DNA of 64,000 nt from positions 1,240,001 to 1,304,000 of the forward strand of contig NZ_CP148752.1 in NCBI RefSeq assembly GCF_040448305.1, in the 5' to 3' direction. Of this stretch, positions 9,249 through 16,535 are shown piece by piece (position 1 is the stretch's first letter; every line of letters starts with the position of its first letter). This DNA is from Pseudomonas fluorescens. Its GTDB lineage: Bacteria; Pseudomonadota; Gammaproteobacteria; Pseudomonadales; Pseudomonadaceae. The position numbers were made by a program, and so were the translations under genes. The notes beneath the pieces were generated by a model. It ran no database searches. It saw only the letters and a list, made by a program, of their open reading frames with translations, and was not told the origin of the DNA.

Positions 9249-9276
9249 TTGAGAGTTTCGCTGCCTGTCATATACT
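9249..9276 (+). promoter_or_regulatory. Candidate sigma-70 promoter of the cold-shock gene
   Basis: TTGAGA at 9249-9254 and TATACT at 9271-9276 are separated by 16 nt. Transcription would start near 9283 and leave a leader of about 100 nt before the cold-shock ATG. A long structured leader is typical of cspA-like genes, where it controls translation with temperature. Confidence 0.5.
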
Positions 9277-9382
9277 CGGCCGTCTGCTGTCCGTACCCTT
9301 GAAGGGACGTCGCACGCAGATAGACGTTCCCGAGGCTTTCCTGCGAAAAGCCCGACCAATAATAAAAAGGGAGTATGAACAA

Positions 9383-9592
9383 ATGGCAACACGCGAAACC
9401 GGCAACGTGAAGTGGTTCAACGACGCCAAGGGCTACGGCTTCATTCAGCGCGAGGACGGGGTGGACGTATTCGTGCACTACCGCGCGATTCGCGGTGAAG
9501 GCCACCGTTCACTGGCCGAGGGCCAGCAGGTTGAATACGCGGTGGTGGAAGGGCAGAAGGGGTTGCAGGCTGAGGATGTTGTAGGTCTGTAA
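9383..9592 (+). CDS. Cold-shock domain protein (CspA family)
   Basis: A 69-residue single cold-shock domain. The RNA-binding motifs are clear: KGYGFI (RNP1, residues about 16-21) and VFVHY (RNP2, about 29-33), after the GNVKWFNDAKG start. Such proteins bind single-stranded RNA and DNA and melt RNA structures. The ATG at 9383 follows AAAAGGGAG at a good distance; upstream in-frame starts fall in the leader. The gene is divergent from plsB and followed by a REPIN. Which paralogue it is, and whether it is cold-induced, cannot be decided from sequence alone. Confidence 0.92.
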   Translation: MATRETGNVKWFNDAKGYGFIQREDGVDVFVHYRAIRGEGHRSLAEGQQVEYAVVEGQKGLQAEDVVGL

Positions 9593-9602
9593 TCACACAA
9601 AA

Positions 9603-9701
9603 CCACTGTGGGAGCGAGCCTGCTCGCGAATGCGGTGTATCAGTCAACATTGATATCGACTGACATACCGCATTCGCGAGCAGGCTCGCTCCCACAGTGG
9701 A
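9603..9701. repeat. REPIN (two inverted REP arms)
   Basis: CCACTGTGGGAGCGAGCC at the left is mirrored by GGCTCGCTCCCACAGTGG at the right. The inner boxes GCTCGCGAATGCGGT and ACCGCATTCGCGAGC also mirror each other, around a short loop (CAACATTGATATCGACTG). The whole unit can fold as one long hairpin. It lies between the convergent cold-shock gene and a hypothetical gene. Confidence 0.9.
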
Positions 9702-9743
9702 CCTTCTTTGGGCAGGCCATTTGAGGCATACCCAAATCAGTTG

Positions 9744-10121
9744 TTAAGCTGTTTTCCAGGTGATCTCTTCTTCACCATCGACGCTGATACGAATCCAGCG
9801 ATCGGCGGTCTCTTCACCTTCTTCCTCGACCCAGGTGCCCGGTGCGCAACGCACTTCCACGTTCAGCGCGGCAAACGCGGCGCGGGCGCAGGCGATGTCG
9901 TCGTCCCACGGGGTCTGGTCGCTTTCCAGGTACAGGCTGTTCCACTTGCCGACGGCTTTTGGCAGCCAGGTCACTGGCACGTTGCCGGCCTTGCACTTGT
10001 AGGTCTGGCCCTTCTGGACCCAATCGGTGCACGGGCCCAATGCCGCACCGAGCCAGGCGGAAATGGCCTTGTGGTCGACGTCGGCGTCTTTCAGGTAAAT
10101 CTCGATATCGGGTTGGCGCAT
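9744..10121 (-). CDS. Conserved hypothetical protein (125 aa)
   Basis: The ATG at 10121 is preceded by GAGGACATCC, a good ribosome site, and gives a 125-residue acidic soluble protein starting MRQPDIEIYLKDADVDHKAI. It contains two cysteines in an LGPCTDWVQKGQTYKCK context and a Trp-rich middle (WLPKAVGKWNSLYL), and ends with acidic EEEGEETADRWIRISVDGEE. I recognise no named domain. It has no signal peptide and no membrane segment. It follows rlmA on the same strand with a 75 nt gap containing a small GC hairpin (10172-10187). A small hypothetical gene next to rlmA and dapE fits my memory of other Pseudomonas genomes. Confidence 0.75.
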   Translation of the reverse strand: MRQPDIEIYLKDADVDHKAISAWLGAALGPCTDWVQKGQTYKCKAGNVPVTWLPKAVGKWNSLYLESDQTPWDDDIACARAAFAALNVEVRCAPGTWVEEEGEETADRWIRISVDGEEEITWKTA

Positions 10122-10196
10122 GGATGTCCTCACTGCGGGTCTGAAAAATCCATTCGCGGATTTAGCCGGCCCCGGGCACTCGCCCGGAACCAAAAG

Positions 10197-11006
10197 TTAT
10201 TGAAGAACGAAATAATCGTAGCGCATTGATACGGTGGTCTCGAACGACTCGGCCTGTTCGATAACCGCTGTCCGGCGCTCGGCACTGGCACGCCAGCCAT
10301 GGGGCGTCATCGCCAGCAGGTTGGCGCGGTCCTGCGGCTTGTCCAGCGTCAGCTTGAACGTCAGCGTCTCGCTGTGCGCCAGCACCATGCCTTCCGGCAC
10401 CAGGTCCAGATGCTTGTCGTCAATGTACTCGCGCACTTCGTCGTACAGCCGCTCACGCAGTTCCATCAGATGGCCGCTGGTCGGCCCGACCTTCATCAGG
10501 CCGCCGCCGGGGCTGAGCAGGCGCTTGGCTTCTTCCCAATCCAGGGGGCTGAAGACACTGGCGAGGAACTGACAGCTGCCTGGCGCCAGTGGAACTCGCG
10601 CCATGCTGGCGATCAACCAGGTGAGCTGCGGGTTGCGTTTGCAGGCGCGTTTGACCGCTTCGCGGGAGATGTCCAGGGCATAACCTTCGGCATCCGGCAG
10701 GGCTTCGGCGATTTGCGCGGTGTAGTAACCCTCGCCACAACCGATGTCCAGCCAGTGCTGTGGTGCGTAACCAGCGGCCAGCTCCGCCAGACGCTTGGCC
10801 ACCGGGGCGTAGTGCCCGGCATTCAAAAAGTCGCGGCGGGCTTCGACCATCGCCTGGTTATCCCCAGGGTCGCGGCTGTTCTTGTGCTGCACCGGCAGCA
10901 GGTTCAAGTAACCCTGGCGCGCGCGGTCGAAACGATGCCCGGCGGGGCAGGCCACGCCGTTGTCCACCGCATTCAGCGGCTCACTGCAGATCGGGCACGC
11001 AAGCAT
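10197..11006 (-). CDS. rlmA: 23S rRNA (guanine-N1) methyltransferase RlmA
   Basis: RlmA methylates one guanine (G745 in E. coli numbering) of 23S rRNA using S-adenosylmethionine. The 269-residue product begins with its zinc finger, Cys4, Cys7, Cys20 and His24 (MLACPICSE...ACPAGH). A class I methyltransferase fold follows, with the SAM-binding motif LDIGCGEGYY near residues 86-95 and the downstream ALDISREAVKRA acidic loop. Its ATG overlaps the dapE stop codon by one base (TGATG), so the two genes are translationally coupled. Complete and ordinary in length. Confidence 0.92.
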   Translation of the reverse strand: MLACPICSEPLNAVDNGVACPAGHRFDRARQGYLNLLPVQHKNSRDPGDNQAMVEARRDFLNAGHYAPVAKRLAELAAGYAPQHWLDIGCGEGYYTAQIAEALPDAEGYALDISREAVKRACKRNPQLTWLIASMARVPLAPGSCQFLASVFSPLDWEEAKRLLSPGGGLMKVGPTSGHLMELRERLYDEVREYIDDKHLDLVPEGMVLAHSETLTFKLTLDKPQDRANLLAMTPHGWRASAERRTAVIEQAESFETTVSMRYDYFVLQ

Positions 11007-12157
11007 CAGGCGAGCAACTTGATCAGGGTCTGGTAGTAGATCTCGGTCAGCACGTCGAGATCGGCGGCCAGCACGCGTTCGTTGACCTGGTGGATGGTCG
11101 CGTTGACCGGGCCCAGCTCAACCACTTGGGTACCCATGGTCGCGATGAAGCGGCCATCGGAGGTACCACCGCTGGTGGACGCTTTTGTTTCGCGACCGGT
11201 GATGTCCTTGATGCTCGCCGACACCGCGTCGAGCAGCGCGCCCGGTTCGGTGAGGAACGGCAGGCCGGACAGTGCCCAGTCGATGTGCCAGTCCAGGCCA
11301 TGCTTGTCGAGAATGTTGGTGACGCGCTTTTGCAGGCCTTCGACGGTGGACTCGGTGGAGAAGCGGAAGTTGAACACCGCCACCAGGTCACCCGGGATCA
11401 CGTTGGTCGCGCCGGTGCCGGAATTGACGTTGGAGATCTGGAAACTGGTCGGCGGGAAGAAATCGTTACCGTGATCCCAGTGCTCGGCAGCCAGTTCGGC
11501 CAGGGCCGGGGCAGCGAGGTGGATCGGGTTCTTGGCCAGGTGCGGGTAGGCCACGTGGCCTTGCACACCGTGTACGGTCAGCTTGGCGCCAAGGGAGCCG
11601 CGACGGCCGTTCTTGACCACGTCACCCACCAGGGTGGTGCTCGACGGTTCGCCGACGATGCACCAGTCCAGACGTTCCTTGCGCGCGGCGAGGCGTTCGA
11701 CCACGGCCTTGGTGCCGTGGTGCGCCGGGCCTTCTTCGTCGCTGGTGATCAGGAACGCGACTTTTCCCTTGTGATTCGGGTAGTCGGCGACAAAACGCTC
11801 GGAGGCGACGGTCATGGCAGCGAGGCTGCCTTTCATGTCGGCGGCGCCACGGCCGCAGAGCATGCCGTGTTCGTCGATCAGTGCGTTGAACGGTTCGATC
11901 TGCCAGGCCGTCACCGGGCCGGTCGGGACCACGTCGGTGTGGCCGGCGAAGCACAGCACCGGACCGTCGTCCTGGCCATGGGTGGCCCAGAAGTTATCCA
12001 CATCTTCGATGCGCATCGGTTCCAGGGTGAAACCGGCATCGCCCAGGCGCTGCATCATCTGCTTCTGGCAATCGGCGTCGATCGGCGTCACGGACGGACG
12101 GCGGATCAGGTCGATGGCGAGTTGGAGGGTCGGCGAAAGGTCGGCGTGGGCCGTCAT
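11006..12157 (-). CDS. dapE: Succinyl-diaminopimelate desuccinylase DapE
   Basis: DapE hydrolyses N-succinyl-L,L-diaminopimelate in the succinylase branch of lysine and peptidoglycan precursor synthesis. The 383-residue protein has the dinuclear zinc peptidase (M20) landmarks: CFAGHTDVVPTGP, GRGAADMKGSLA with the bridging Asp, ITSDEEGPAHHG with the catalytic Glu pair, and a central dimerisation domain with HGVQGHVAYPH. The ATG at 12157 is chosen; the open frame upstream is only translated REP sequence. It is followed by rlmA with a one-base overlap. dapD and dapC, which act just before it in the pathway, are also in this window. Confidence 0.95.
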   Translation of the reverse strand: MTAHADLSPTLQLAIDLIRRPSVTPIDADCQKQMMQRLGDAGFTLEPMRIEDVDNFWATHGQDDGPVLCFAGHTDVVPTGPVTAWQIEPFNALIDEHGMLCGRGAADMKGSLAAMTVASERFVADYPNHKGKVAFLITSDEEGPAHHGTKAVVERLAARKERLDWCIVGEPSSTTLVGDVVKNGRRGSLGAKLTVHGVQGHVAYPHLAKNPIHLAAPALAELAAEHWDHGNDFFPPTSFQISNVNSGTGATNVIPGDLVAVFNFRFSTESTVEGLQKRVTNILDKHGLDWHIDWALSGLPFLTEPGALLDAVSASIKDITGRETKASTSGGTSDGRFIATMGTQVVELGPVNATIHQVNERVLAADLDVLTEIYYQTLIKLLA

Positions 12158-12179
12158 GGAAAACTCCGGAAGCTGTAAA

Positions 12180-12271
12180 TGTGGGAGCGAGCCTGCTCGC
12201 GATAGCAATGTCACTGTCAACATAATGGTTGAATGTGACGGCCTCATCGCGAGCAGGCTCGCTCCCACAGG
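12180..12271. repeat. REPIN (two inverted REP arms)
   Basis: TGTGGGAGCGAGCCTGCTCG and, at the other end, CGAGCAGGCTCGCTCCCACA form inverted arms around about 50 nt. It lies just upstream of dapE and downstream of ndvB, both on the minus strand, so it may also be read as a transcript-end hairpin for ndvB. Confidence 0.9.
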
Positions 12272-12367
12272 TATTGGGTCTGACCCTTAAGCCAAGCCCC
12301 GCAAAATGGCGCTTATCTTAAAGCAAAACGGCGACCATTGGCCGCCGTTTAGTGCATCCGCAGAGAT

Positions 12368-14959
12368 TTAGACGACAGGTGCCGTTTCAGGCTCGGCGGT
12401 CGGTTTCGGCAGCGACGACAGGAACGCCATGATCAACGCCGCCAGGTACGGCAGCGACTGCACCAGCAGCATGGTCACCCAGAAGCGCATGTCGTTGCTC
12501 GGCATGCCGTTCACCAGGAAGATCCCCAAGGCAGCGCCCCACAACAGCAACATGATGAACATCTCTTCCCGGGCTTCCGAAATCGCCACCCAGAAGCCAT
12601 GGTTATCGGCATTCTTCGGCGTGCGGAAGAACGGAATGCTGCTGGTGAAGAAGCCGTACAGCACCGCTTTGGCAATGGTGTGGGACAACGCCAGACCGGC
12701 CAGCGCCGCGCAGAAGGCGTCCTTCAGGTTCACTCCGACCGCACGACGGTAGAGGAAGATGATCTTGGCGACCTTGAACACGAACAGCGCCAATGGCGGG
12801 ATTGCGAAAATCAGCAGCGGCGGATCGACCCGTTGCGGCACGATGATCATCGCCGCCGACCACAACAGCGCGCCAACGGTGAAGAAGATGTTCATGCCGT
12901 CCGCCACCCACGGCAACCAGCCAGCGAGGAAGTGGTAACGCTGGCCACGGGTCAGCTCGGTGTCCTTGCCGCGCAGCAGGCTGGCGGTGTGGCGCTTGAT
13001 GATCTGAATCGCGCCGTAGGCCCAGCGGAAACGCTGTTTCTTGAAGTCGATAAAGGTATCGGGCATCAGGCCTTTGCCGTAGCTGGTGTGGTAATACGCC
13101 GCCGACAGGCCTTTTTCGAATACCCGCAGACCCAGTTCGGCGTCCTCACAGATGCACCAGTCGGCCCAGCCCAGTTCTTCGAGCACCGAGCGACGGGTCA
13201 TGGTCATGGTGCCGTGCTGGATGATCGCGTCGCGGTCGTTGCGGGTCACCATGCCGATGTGGAAGAAACCCTTGTATTCCGCGTAGCAGAGCTTCTTGAA
13301 GGTGCTTTCGTTCTGGTCGCGGTAATCCTGCGGCGACTGCACCACGGCGATTTTCGGGTCGGCGAAGTGCGGCACCATGTGCTTGAGCCAGTTCGGGTGC
13401 ACGCAGTAATCGGAGTCGATCACCGCGATCACTTCGGCATCCTTGGCGGTGTGCGGGATCAGGTAGTTCAGCGCGCCGCCCTTGAAGCCGGCCAGCGGTG
13501 CCACGTGGAAGAACTTGAAGCGCGGGCCGAGGGTTTCGCAATAATCGCGCACCGGTTCCCAGACCGCCGGGTCCTTGGTGTTGTTGTCGATGATCAGGAC
13601 TTCGAAGTCCGGATAGTCGAGGTTGGCCAGGGCGTTGAGGGTCTGTTTGACCATCTCCGGCGGCTCGTTGTAGCAGGGCACGTGAATCGACACTTTCGGC
13701 CGGTAGCTGGAATCGCCTTCCACCGGCAGGAACTCGCGCCGGCGCTTGTGCACCCACACCGCTTCGGCCAGTTCATGGGCTTCGGTCAGCAGCACGATAA
13801 ACACCCCGAGTGCACCGAGGGCGAGCAAGAAGCCCACCGTCAGGCTGAACCAGGTGCTGTATTGCTGGCTGTAGTCGTAACCGATCCACACCAGCACCGA
13901 ACCGCACAGGAACGCAATGAAGGTCAGGAAGGTACGGCCACGCTGGCGCAGGGCCGAGCCGTCGATCATCAGCAGGGTCAGCGACAACAGCGCCAATACC
14001 ACCGAACCAATGGCCAACACGCGCCATTGCGGAATCGCTACCACCGGGCCTTCGAAGTTGAACTTCTGCTGGCGCGCGGCGTTGAACACGCCCCAATAGG
14101 CGCCGACGGAACCTTCGTCGCTGGCTTTCCACGGCTGGTCGAACGCTTCGATCACGAAGTAGTTGAAACCCTGGCGGTTGAGCTTGTTGACCAGGGTTCG
14201 CAGGTAGATCGCCTGGTCCGCCGGGGAGGCATCGGCGCCACCGCGCATGCGGCCGTTGCTCGGCCAGCCCACCTCGGACAGCAGCAGTGGTTTTTTCGGG
14301 AACATCTTTTTCAGGTCGCGGGCGCGGTCGAGGACGAACTGCCCGGCCTTGTCCATCGGGACGAACTCCCAGTAAGGCAGGATGTGCGCGGCGATCAGGT
14401 CGACGTGCCTGGCCAGTTCCGGGTGTTCTTCCCAGACGTGCCACTGTTCGGACGTGGTCACCGGCACTTTCACGGCAGCACGCACGCGATCGAGCATGAC
14501 GCTGAGTTCCTGGGCGGTGATTTCCTTGCGGTAAATGGCCTCGTTGCCGACCACCACACGAACCACGCTACGCGAGGCATTGGCGATTTCAATGGCGCGG
14601 GTAATTTCCCGTTCGTTGCGTTCCTGGTCCGGACTGATCCAGATCCCCAGGGTCACCCGCAAGCCGAACTCTTCCGCCAGTTTCGGGATGTTTTGCAGGG
14701 TGCCATCGACCGAGTAGATGCGGATGTTGTCCGTCAGCTTGCTCATGATCTCCAGGTCGCGACGCATTTGATCGTCGGTCGGGTACTGGTCTTTCTGCGG
14801 GAACTGGCCCTGCTGGAATGGCGAGTACGAGAAGCCGGAGATCTGTTCAGGCCAGTTGGGGGCGGTGACCGGGCGGTTGATCAGCGCCCAGAAGCCGGTA
14901 AACAAGGCAGCGATGGCGAGCACCACGACCAGGTTGAGTCCAAATTTACGCGATGACAT
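12368..14959 (-). CDS. ndvB: Glucan glucosyltransferase NdvB (GH17-like plus GT2 domains)
   Basis: In P. aeruginosa, NdvB makes cyclic beta-1,3-glucans that are linked to antibiotic tolerance in biofilms. The protein of about 863 residues begins with a membrane anchor (LNLVVVLAIAALFTGFWALI). A glycoside-hydrolase-17-like periplasmic part follows (ISGFSYSPF..., VGNEAIYR, LSEVGWPSNG). After three membrane spans comes a family 2 glycosyltransferase: VSIHVPCYNEPPEM, DSDYCVHP (DxD), QHGTMTMTRR and the QRFRWAYG box. Several C-terminal membrane helices end it. So hydrolase-fold and synthase are one polypeptide. The frame also allows a TTG six codons upstream (14977); ATG 14959 is chosen with modest confidence. 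Confidence 0.88.
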   Translation of the reverse strand: MSSRKFGLNLVVVLAIAALFTGFWALINRPVTAPNWPEQISGFSYSPFQQGQFPQKDQYPTDDQMRRDLEIMSKLTDNIRIYSVDGTLQNIPKLAEEFGLRVTLGIWISPDQERNEREITRAIEIANASRSVVRVVVGNEAIYRKEITAQELSVMLDRVRAAVKVPVTTSEQWHVWEEHPELARHVDLIAAHILPYWEFVPMDKAGQFVLDRARDLKKMFPKKPLLLSEVGWPSNGRMRGGADASPADQAIYLRTLVNKLNRQGFNYFVIEAFDQPWKASDEGSVGAYWGVFNAARQQKFNFEGPVVAIPQWRVLAIGSVVLALLSLTLLMIDGSALRQRGRTFLTFIAFLCGSVLVWIGYDYSQQYSTWFSLTVGFLLALGALGVFIVLLTEAHELAEAVWVHKRRREFLPVEGDSSYRPKVSIHVPCYNEPPEMVKQTLNALANLDYPDFEVLIIDNNTKDPAVWEPVRDYCETLGPRFKFFHVAPLAGFKGGALNYLIPHTAKDAEVIAVIDSDYCVHPNWLKHMVPHFADPKIAVVQSPQDYRDQNESTFKKLCYAEYKGFFHIGMVTRNDRDAIIQHGTMTMTRRSVLEELGWADWCICEDAELGLRVFEKGLSAAYYHTSYGKGLMPDTFIDFKKQRFRWAYGAIQIIKRHTASLLRGKDTELTRGQRYHFLAGWLPWVADGMNIFFTVGALLWSAAMIIVPQRVDPPLLIFAIPPLALFVFKVAKIIFLYRRAVGVNLKDAFCAALAGLALSHTIAKAVLYGFFTSSIPFFRTPKNADNHGFWVAISEAREEMFIMLLLWGAALGIFLVNGMPSNDMRFWVTMLLVQSLPYLAALIMAFLSSLPKPTAEPETAPVV

Positions 14960-15113
14960 AGCTATTTCGGGTTCCAAAGGCTGTGGAACGAGGGGACGGT
15001 CGGCGGCCGTAAAGGGCGCGCATCCTACACCGGCGGTTCTCTGACCGTACAGCGGACAGGGAAATGCCGGACGTTGGGCAATCTGTATTCGCTAAAGTTC
15101 TGTCATTTCTGGT

Positions 15114-15188
15114 GTAGGGCTTATCGCCATCGATTTGTAGGCTATGTCGCCGCTCTGTGTAGGACTTGTTACCGTCTGGCCGTATAAT
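15114..15188 (+). promoter_or_regulatory. Three imperfect direct repeats and -10 box upstream of tcdA
   Basis: GTAGGGCTTATCGCCATC (15114), GTAGGCTATGTCGCCGCTC (15137) and GTAGGACTTGTTACCGTC (15159) repeat with a period of 22-23 bp. They end just before a perfect TATAAT at 15183-15188. No good -35 box at normal spacing is seen; the third repeat covers that position. The region also lies upstream of the divergent ndvB gene, so it could act on either. Function is inferred from position only. Confidence 0.45.
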
Positions 15189-15214
15189 ACGCGCCGGTTT
15201 TTTAGGTAATGGTC

Positions 15215-16027
15215 ATGAGTACAGAAGATCCGCGGTTTGCCGGCATCGCCCGCTTGTATGGCATCGAAGGGCTGGAGCGACTGCGGGCTGCCCATGTGGC
15301 GATCGTCGGCGTCGGTGGTGTCGGTTCCTGGGCGGCGGAAGCCATGGCCCGTTGTGGCGTGGGCGAGATTTCGCTGTTCGACCTGGATGACGTCTGCGTC
15401 AGCAACGTCAACCGTCAACTGCATGCGCTGGACAGCACGGTGGGCAAGCCCAAGGTCGAGGTGATGGCCGAGCGTCTGCGCGGGATCAATCCGGACTGCA
15501 CGGTGCACGCGGTGCCTGACTTCGTCACCCGCGACACCATGGCCGAGTACATCACACCGAACATCGACTGCGTGATCGACTGCATCGACAGCGTCAACGC
15601 CAAGGCCGCGCTGATCGCCTGGTGCAAGCGGCGCAAGATCCAGATCATCACCACCGGCGGCGCGGGCGGGCAGATTGACCCGACGTTGATCCAGGTCTGC
15701 GACCTCAATCGCACGTTCAACGATCCGTTGGCGTCGAAAGTGCGCTCCACACTGCGCCGCGACTACGGCTTCTCACGCACCGTGACTCGCCATTACAGCG
15801 TGCCGTGCGTGTTTTCCACCGAGCAACTGCGCTACCCGAAACCGGATGGCAGCATTTGCCTGCAGAAGAGTTTTGTCGGTGATGGGGTGAAGCTCGACTG
15901 TGCCGGCGGGTTTGGCGCAGTGATGATGGTGACGGCGACGTTCGGCATGGTCGCGGCGACCAAGGCTGTGGACAAGATCGTGGCGGGTGTGCGGCGGCCG
16001 GCGGATCGGGTCAAGTCGCAGGCCTGA
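15215..16027 (+). CDS. tcdA: tRNA threonylcarbamoyladenosine dehydratase TcdA
   Basis: TcdA (CsdL/YgdL) is an E1-like, ATP-dependent enzyme that cyclises the t6A37 modification of ANN-decoding tRNAs to ct6A. The 270-residue protein has the nucleotide motif VAIVGVGGVGSWAAEAMARC, the metal/ATP DLDDVCVSNVNRQ loop, and the CVIDCIDSVNAK segment. An ATG two codons upstream (15209) is possible, but AGG at 15204-15206 is best placed for the ATG at 15215. In E. coli the partner sulfur-transfer genes csdA and csdE are adjacent; here they lie just downstream on the opposite strand. Confidence 0.92.
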   Translation: MSTEDPRFAGIARLYGIEGLERLRAAHVAIVGVGGVGSWAAEAMARCGVGEISLFDLDDVCVSNVNRQLHALDSTVGKPKVEVMAERLRGINPDCTVHAVPDFVTRDTMAEYITPNIDCVIDCIDSVNAKAALIAWCKRRKIQIITTGGAGGQIDPTLIQVCDLNRTFNDPLASKVRSTLRRDYGFSRTVTRHYSVPCVFSTEQLRYPKPDGSICLQKSFVGDGVKLDCAGGFGAVMMVTATFGMVAATKAVDKIVAGVRRPADRVKSQA

Positions 16028-16045
16028 TCTGTAAGGCTGATGGCC

Positions 16046-16112
16046 CCATCGCGAGCAGGCTCGCTCCCACAGGGATTTCGGTGATCCTGTAGGAGCGAGC
16101 CTGCTCGCGATG
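16046..16112. repeat. REP pair with short spacer
   Basis: CCATCGCGAGCAGGCTCGCT and the inverted GAGCGAGCCTGCTCGCGATGG are only about 22 nt apart, closer than in the other REPINs. The second arm has TGTAGGAGCG in place of TGTGGGAGCG. It lies between the convergent tcdA and csdE genes. Confidence 0.85.
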
Positions 16113-16135
16113 GGCTGCGAAGCAGCCCCTTTATT
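16112..16135 (+). terminator. Hairpin terminator for tcdA
   Basis: GGGCTGC at 16112-16118, loop GAA, GCAGCCC at 16122-16128, then CTTTATT. It overlaps the last codon of csdE on the other strand, so the convergent genes have almost no space between them apart from the REP pair. Confidence 0.6.
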
Positions 16136-16535
16136 GAGCCAACTCCCGCATCCGCTGTAGCACTGCATTCAAACCATTGCTACGAGACTCGGACAACTGC
16201 CGCCCCAGTCCAAGCTGATTGAACCAGTCCGGCAAATCCACCTGTTGCAGCTCAGCCGCGGACAACCCGTTGACCCGCGCCAGCAGCAACGCCACCAACC
16301 CGCGAATCAACCGCGCGTCGCTATTGGCGCTGAATCGCCAATGGCCATCGCGCAACTCACCCATCAGCCACACCTGGCTTTCACAGCCGTGCACCCGGTT
16401 GGCATCGCACATCTGCGCATCACTCAAGGTCGGCAGGCGCTCGCCCCATTGCATCAGCAGGCGGGCGCGTTGCTCCCAGCCGGCTGCTTTCTGAAAGGTC
16501 TCGAGTGCCGTCACGGCATCGGCAGGCAGGTTCAT
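16131..16535 (-). CDS. csdE: SufE-like sulfur acceptor CsdE
   Basis: A 134-residue SufE-family protein, which takes persulfide sulfur from the cysteine desulfurase and passes it on. The acceptor cysteine is seen in the VHGCESQVWL motif near residue 51. The order NLPADAVTALETFQKAAGWEQRAR... fits this family. Its ATG overlaps the csdA stop codon (ATGA, 16532-16535), so the pair is translationally coupled and very probably works as a complex. Position beside tcdA supports CsdE rather than the Fe-S specific SufE, though the sequence alone does not prove it. Confidence 0.88.
   Translation of the reverse strand: MNLPADAVTALETFQKAAGWEQRARLLMQWGERLPTLSDAQMCDANRVHGCESQVWLMGELRDGHWRFSANSDARLIRGLVALLLARVNGLSAAELQQVDLPDWFNQLGLGRQLSESRSNGLNAVLQRMRELAQ

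Noticed and set aside
9603..9701. Repeated palindromes considered as a CRISPR array
   Set aside because: The units are dispersed inverted pairs, not regularly spaced direct repeats with unique spacers, and no cas gene is present.
12599..14956. A 785-codon open frame on the + strand across ndvB
   Set aside because: Antisense to the full-length ndvB, with a biased His/Arg/Glu composition and no recognisable motif.
15166..15188. TTGTTA at 15166 as -35 box for tcdA
   Set aside because: Only 11 nt separate it from TATAAT, too short for a sigma-70 promoter.
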